From: Roseburia sp. CAG:303
Lineage (GTDB): Bacteria > Bacillota > Clostridia > Lachnospirales > Lachnospiraceae
Reading direction: 5' to 3'
NCBI GenBank assembly: GCA_000437755.1
Contig: FR900114.1
Span: 1-27,795 of the forward strand
Length of the DNA: 27,795 bases
Positions 24,729 to 27,795 of this stretch are shown here, one piece after another. Made by a program: the position numbers and the translations under genes. The notes under the pieces are model-generated. The model was not told where the DNA came from, did not search any database, and saw only the letters and a program-made list of their open reading frames with translations. Position 1 is the first letter of the stretch. The number at the start of each line of letters is the position of its first letter.

Positions 24729-25466
24729 ATGTATATTGAATTGCAGAATGCCGTTAAGAAATATAAATCAGAAAATGTAGAAACACTGGCACTCAATGGA
24801 ATTTCGCTTGGCATAGAGAAGGGCGAAATGATTGCCGTGGCAGGGCCATCCGGTTCCGGAAAAACAACTCTGCTGAATATTATCGGGGGAATGGACAGGC
24901 TGACGGAGGGGAAATACCTGTTTCAGGGCGAAGATACCGGAACATACAATGACAAACGGTTAAATACATACAGAAAAGAAAATGTCGGGTTTATATTTCA
25001 GAGTTTTGAACTGATGAACCGTTATAATGTTTACGAAAATATAGAAATGCCGCTGCTTGTCAGAAATGTGAAAAACAGAAGGAAACAAATAGAGGATTAT
25101 ATGGAAAAGCTGCATATTGCGGATCTGGCAAAGAAATATCCGTCACAGCTTTCGGGCGGACAGAAGCAGAGAGCCGCGATTGCAAGGGCATTGGTATATG
25201 AACCGGATATTATTCTGGGGGATGAACCGACCGGGGCATTGGACAGTGAAACAGCAGCGGAAATATTTGGGATATTAAAGAAGATACAGGAAGATGGAAA
25301 AACAATTATTATCGTAACACATGATCCGGTGATCGCGGGAAAATGTGAGAGAACGATACACATTGTGGATGGGAAAAACATTTGCCCTGATGGGGAGATG
25401 GGTATCCGAGCGCGGCACAGACATGTGCCAGAACAATACTGCGGCGATAGCCAATCCGGTCGATAA
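24729..25466 (+). CDS. ABC transporter ATPase (MacB/LolD type) with altered C-terminus
   Basis: A 245-residue ATPase that powers FtsX-type permeases. Walker A GPSGSGKTT (39-47), Q-loop GFIFQSFELMNRYNVYEN, signature LSGGQKQRAAIARAL, Walker B DIILGDEPTGALD and H-loop IIVTHD are all intact. Homology-like sequence runs to IHIVDGK; after that the reading continues into DNA that on the opposite strand encodes an MFS transporter fragment, giving an unrelated tail (about the last 20-25 residues). The catalytic core should work. It is the only ATPase for four permease genes in the cluster. No terminator follows, consistent with loss of the original 3' flank. Confidence 0.93.
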   Translation: MYIELQNAVKKYKSENVETLALNGISLGIEKGEMIAVAGPSGSGKTTLLNIIGGMDRLTEGKYLFQGEDTGTYNDKRLNTYRKENVGFIFQSFELMNRYNVYENIEMPLLVRNVKNRRKQIEDYMEKLHIADLAKKYPSQLSGGQKQRAAIARALVYEPDIILGDEPTGALDSETAAEIFGILKKIQEDGKTIIIVTHDPVIAGKCERTIHIVDGKNICPDGEMGIRARHRHVPEQYCGDSQSGR

Positions 25467-25687
25467 AACCTGCGGAAAGTAAATCAACAAAAAGCTGAAT
25501 TAAAAAATTGATGGTAATTAATAATGTGATCTGTGCCAGAGGAATATGGTAACTCTTTTGAAACGTGACAAAGAGAAGCGGGACAAAATTATTGACAGCC
25601 GCCTGAACCACATAGCCGGTAAAACAGGAAGATTCCCTAGTGCCATAGCCGAATGTAGCGGGAGCGTGCCTTCGTGTAATGTTTCAT
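25400..25687 (-). pseudogene. N-terminal relic of an MFS transporter
   Basis: On the minus strand a start MKHYTKA (from ATG 25687-25685) is broken by about 40 extra bases that destroy the frame. The MFS sequence resumes as CFTGYVVQAAVNNFVPLLF and runs through LLSAGFIDRIGYRRSIVLA, the conserved loop 2-3 motif of major facilitator proteins. Homology ends near 25400 at VCAALG, where the DNA becomes the antisense of the ABC ATPase 3' end. Only about the first 90-95 of roughly 400 codons remain. The edge motif copy lies 22 bases before its start. Confidence 0.7.
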
Positions 25688-25708
25688 TTGCATATGCACT
25701 TAACAAAA

Positions 25709-25733
25709 ATTTAAGTGTTTCGCAATTACCTAT
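25709..25733 (-). repeat. Internal copy of the edge motif (25 bp identical to the right edge)
   Basis: The minus strand reads GGTAATTGCGAAACACTTAA within a 25-base stretch identical to 27771-27795, which is on the plus strand. The two copies are thus inverted around 25734-27770. Further out, ACATCATC-TTATTT matches at 25765-25751 and 27711-27725 with one difference, at spacings differing by 28 bases, so the copies may be parts of a longer duplicated unit. It could be a solitary CRISPR repeat with leader remnant, or a duplicated promoter-proximal element of the MFS gene. Confidence 0.7.
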
Positions 25734-25737
25734 GATA

Positions 25738-26274
25738 TTATGAATTTTGCAAATAAGGATGATGTTCTGACCTGTTTAATCCATTTGGGTTACTTCGGAT
25801 ACAATGAAAATTTTCTTTTCCGGTTGCAATGGCGAGCTCGTCATACAGCCGTGTTTCCATTATTCTAAAATACTGTGCATCCGTTGTATTATTCGGTTTC
25901 TTATTTTTTTCCCTGTTGATTCTTTTGGTATGAAGCTGCTTTATAATCCCAAGAAGTTCATCCGGCTTTCCGTTTTTCAAAATAGCTTTATACTGTTGTT
26001 CTCTGTTTTTCTCATTTTCAATATGGATTTCAGGAATAGAATGGAAATTCTCAAGAATATTCAGGGCATCCTCTCTGCTCATGATATTTCGTATCAGTCC
26101 TTCCGCATTTTCTGCTGGAAGATAAATTTTTTCGGAAACATTTTCTAACGGCTGAAGAATGTAATATACAGCCTGTTTCTTTGAACCATGGATCTGCAGT
26201 GGCATTTCTGTCGTGTCTGTTATCCGGCATACTCCTGCACGCGGATGGACAACATAATCATTATTATTAAACAT
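25738..26274 (-). CDS. CarD-like transcription regulator
   Basis: A 178-residue protein with an N-terminal CarD/CdnL/TRCF RNA-polymerase-interacting domain (about 1-65: DYVVHPRAGVCRITDTTEM, YYILQPLENVSEKIYLPAEN) and a helical C-terminal part (ETRLYDELAIATGKE). Such proteins bind the polymerase beta subunit and act at promoters. The ATG at 26274 lies six bases after AGGAGG; an ATG at 26289 overlaps that site and is rejected. The last ~18 residues look unlike the family and may be read-through into rearranged DNA next to the motif copy at 25709. The leader holds a terminator-like hairpin. Confidence 0.85.
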   Translation of the reverse strand: MFNNNDYVVHPRAGVCRITDTTEMPLQIHGSKKQAVYYILQPLENVSEKIYLPAENAEGLIRNIMSREDALNILENFHSIPEIHIENEKNREQQYKAILKNGKPDELLGIIKQLHTKRINREKNKKPNNTTDAQYFRIMETRLYDELAIATGKENFHCIRSNPNGLNRSEHHPYLQNS

Positions 26275-26297
26275 AGAATACCTCCTCATACAAAAGA

Positions 26298-26332
26298 AAC
26301 TATCACATTCAGCGAATCCCGGTGTGATAGTT
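26298..26332 (-). promoter_or_regulatory. Terminator-like hairpin in the carD-like leader
   Basis: Minus-strand arms AACTATCACA (26332-26323) and TGTGATAGTT (26307-26298) pair perfectly around 15 bases and are followed by TTTCTTTTG, then AGGAGG and the start. Downstream of the promoter at 26370-26398, this suits transcription attenuation. It could instead simply end the XRE transcript. Confidence 0.55.
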
Positions 26333-26369
26333 CTGTTGACACAAAATTGCGTGAAATTAAATCTATTTT

Positions 26370-26398
26370 ATTTTAACATAAAAAAAACTTTGCTGCAA
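26370..26398 (-). promoter_or_regulatory. Promoter of the carD-like gene
   Basis: Minus-strand TTGCAG (26398-26393), 17 bases, TAAAAT (26375-26370). It implies a leader of about 90 nucleotides containing the hairpin. Confidence 0.6.
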
Positions 26399-26465
26399 AT
26401 GTGAAAGTGTGTAAAAAAATACATGGAATAAATTGGTAAAAACAGATAAAAACCAGTTCTAAAAC

Positions 26466-26696
26466 TTAAGAAAAGATCGTATTATAATCTGTATGAAAAA
26501 GTTTTACAAGAGCTTTTAACTCGGACACACGGATATTATAAGTACCACATTCGATTTGGGAATAACTGCTCCGCGAGATATCAAGACCTTCGAGCTGTAA
26601 CTGGACAACAACCTGTTCCTGTGTAAGTTTGTTCTGAATCCGCAGTTCACGCAGTCTGGAACCGATATTAATATCCTGTCTGATTTTCTGTGACAT
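26466..26696 (-). CDS. XRE-family helix-turn-helix regulator
   Basis: A 76-residue single-domain DNA-binding protein: IGSRLRELRIQNKLTQEQVV, then GLDISRSSYSQIECGTYNIR and LKALVKLFHTDYN, the five-helix Cro/CI/XRE fold. The ATG at 26696 follows TTGGAGA; the open frame back to 26810 runs through the operator boxes. It is divergent from the diguanylate cyclase gene, and two identical palindromic boxes lie in the shared interval, so it probably represses itself and perhaps the cyclase. Confidence 0.9.
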   Translation of the reverse strand: MSQKIRQDINIGSRLRELRIQNKLTQEQVVVQLQLEGLDISRSSYSQIECGTYNIRVSELKALVKLFHTDYNTIFS

Positions 26697-26719
26697 ATCA
26701 GTATCTCCAATCAATATAT

Positions 26720-26793
26720 TTGCAATGAATAAATTGCATTTCGTATTGATTTTAATTTGTCCGGAAGTTATAATTGCAATGAATAAATTGCAA
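26720..26793. promoter_or_regulatory. Twin palindromic boxes between the XRE and cyclase genes
   Basis: TGCAATGAATAAATTGCA occurs at 26721-26738 and 26775-26792; each is an inverted repeat TGCAAT/ATTGCA with a 6-base centre. The copies start 54 bases apart, near an integral number of helical turns, which would let two bound dimers lie on one DNA face or loop. They overlap the regions where both divergent promoters must lie. Likely operators of the XRE protein. Confidence 0.75.
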
Positions 26794-26828
26794 AAAAATA
26801 TATTAAACATAAATATGGAGATGTGATT

Positions 26829-27689
26829 ATGAGAAAGCTTGCCGAACTTATCACGAATACATTACCCGGTGAAATTATAGTTTGCTGTTATAAGGAAGAT
26901 TATCCAATCTGCAGCATAAATGATAAATTACTTGAGAAGTTAGGATACACAGAAGAAGAACTGACAGAAGCCACAGGAAATAAGATGATGAATCTGGTAT
27001 ATCCGGAAGACCGTGAGATGGTAAAACAGAATATCACACAGCAGTTATGCTGTAAAAAGGAATATGAACTTGAATTCCGCATTACAGGAAAAGAGAAAAA
27101 TATCATATGGGTAAAATCAGCAGGAAGCATAGCGGATATGGAAGACGGCAGGATTCTGATCAACAGTGTGACGGATATTACAAAGTATATCGAACGCGAG
27201 AAGATGTTAGAAAAAGAAGCAGAGTCCGATCCACTGACAGGGTTATATAACAGGAAAAAGGCGATTTGCGTGATAAATGAGATGAGTAGTCATAAGAACA
27301 GAGGGATTCTGTTTGTATGTGATATAGATAATTTTAAAAGCCTGAATGATACGGAGGGGCATGTCAGGGGAGATGCAGCACTGATCTATCTTGCAGGGCT
27401 GATGAAAAGGCATGCCGGAAACGAAGTAGTGATATCCCGAATCGGCGGGGATGAGTATATGCTGTTTTTTCCGGAACGGGAAAACATATGTTGTATTCTT
27501 GAAAAAATGAAGAAAATCCAGGACGATTTTGCGGATTATATGAAAGAAAAATACCCCATGCTGGATATTTCCTTCAGTGCGGGAGGTGTAAAACAGGGGG
27601 AAAGCGACGATTTTAATATACTTTACCGCAAGGCGGACATACAGCTTTATAGAGCAAAAGAGAGAAAAGGATGTATCGAAATTAATTAA
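26829..27689 (+). CDS. PAS-GGDEF diguanylate cyclase
   Basis: A 286-residue soluble signalling enzyme. A PAS fold occupies about 15-125 (ending RILINSVTDITKYIERE) and a GGDEF domain about 133-286: DPLTGLYNRK, metal ligand D165 in CDIDNFKSLND, active-site GGDEY (206-210; Tyr for Phe) and YRKADIQLYRAKERKG. It should make cyclic di-GMP. No RxxD inhibitory site is found before GGDEY. The ATG at 26829 is eight bases after GGAG; a GTG at 26823 is less likely. It is divergent from the XRE gene across the twin boxes. Confidence 0.93.
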   Translation: MRKLAELITNTLPGEIIVCCYKEDYPICSINDKLLEKLGYTEEELTEATGNKMMNLVYPEDREMVKQNITQQLCCKKEYELEFRITGKEKNIIWVKSAGSIADMEDGRILINSVTDITKYIEREKMLEKEAESDPLTGLYNRKKAICVINEMSSHKNRGILFVCDIDNFKSLNDTEGHVRGDAALIYLAGLMKRHAGNEVVISRIGGDEYMLFFPERENICCILEKMKKIQDDFADYMKEKYPMLDISFSAGGVKQGESDDFNILYRKADIQLYRAKERKGCIEIN

Positions 27690-27730
27690 CGGGTATTGAC
27701 AGAATATGACACATCATCTTTATTTCTGCA

Positions 27731-27759
27731 TTGCGTTATATAAGAAAGTGGTATATACT
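27731..27759 (+). promoter_or_regulatory. Promoter reading into the right-edge motif
   Basis: TTGCGT (27731-27736), 17 bases, TATACT (27754-27759). The expected start, about seven bases later, falls at 27766, the first base of the 30-base motif. This fits a CRISPR leader promoter or the promoter of a gene beyond the edge. Confidence 0.5.
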
Positions 27760-27765
27760 ATAGTA

Positions 27766-27795
27766 GATAAATAGGTAATTGCGAAACACTTAAAT
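27766..27795 (+). repeat. Right-edge motif, candidate first CRISPR repeat
   Basis: A 30-base element ending exactly at the window edge: GATAAATAGG followed by TAATTGCGAAACACTTAAAT. The length and the TTAAAT end resemble type I-B clostridial repeats, and an AT-rich interval of about 75 bases with a promoter precedes it. Twenty-five bases are identical to the inverted copy at 25709-25733, and a diverged copy lies upstream of cas1. A series of repeats cannot be shown from this window. Confidence 0.45.

Noticed and set aside
1..27795. Circular molecule formed by joining the two edges, which would make a 12-bp-arm palindrome
   Set aside because: The gene content is chromosomal, no replication or mobilisation gene is present, and the edges share only a short inverted motif, not a direct overlap.

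Overview
The window reads like chromosome of a low-GC Gram-positive anaerobe, most likely a gut clostridium of the Lachnospiraceae type. This is inferred from strong AGGAGG-type ribosome sites, AT-rich spacers, SstT and FtsX-type transporters, PadR/DUF2812 and AgrAC-like pairs, and a type I-B-like cas1-cas2. No rRNA, tRNA, transposase, integrase or phage structural gene was seen.

Layout. 1-1384: a type I-B-like CRISPR adaptation pair (cas1, cas2) with a repeat-like motif just upstream at the window edge; no effector cas genes lie in the window. 1389-5154 (minus strand): Na+/serine-threonine symporter sstT, then a glycerate kinase/GntP-permease operon. 5281-6794: a PadR repressor with a 25-bp-arm palindromic operator and its DUF2812 membrane partner. 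6884-7691: a small CxxC protein and an MmcQ/YjbR-alkyltransferase fusion. 7802-12902: an anchored alpha/beta hydrolase, a conserved hypothetical, a ROK regulator and a chemoreceptor. 13003-14174: a flavin-reductase-like protein and ThrH. 14345-15796: a polysaccharide deacetylase with Ig-like repeats. 15796-16046: two gene relics around a strong terminator.

16176-25466 is the most system-like part. A COG0523 GTPase overlaps an AgrA-like LytTR response regulator and AgrC-like sensor kinase. These are followed by a tandem direct repeat abutting a near-consensus promoter, then a secreted/anchored protein, four FtsX-like permease genes, a tiny cationic ORF and one MacB/LolD-type ATPase. I infer that the two-component system drives the transporter operon. 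Composition by eye is very AT-rich up to about 22.1 kb and less so afterwards. One permease has an apparent frameshift in an A7 run. The ATPase gene runs into the remains of an inverted MFS transporter gene.

25700-27795: an MFS relic, a CarD-like regulator with a hairpin in its leader, an XRE repressor with two identical palindromic boxes, and a divergent PAS-GGDEF diguanylate cyclase. This stretch is bracketed by inverted 25-bp identical copies of a motif (TAATTGCGAAAC core), the second at the right window edge. A diverged copy sits at the left edge. Its length, its TTAAAT end and the nearby cas1-cas2 make it a candidate CRISPR repeat, with an array possibly starting at the right edge, but no repeat-spacer series is visible inside the window.
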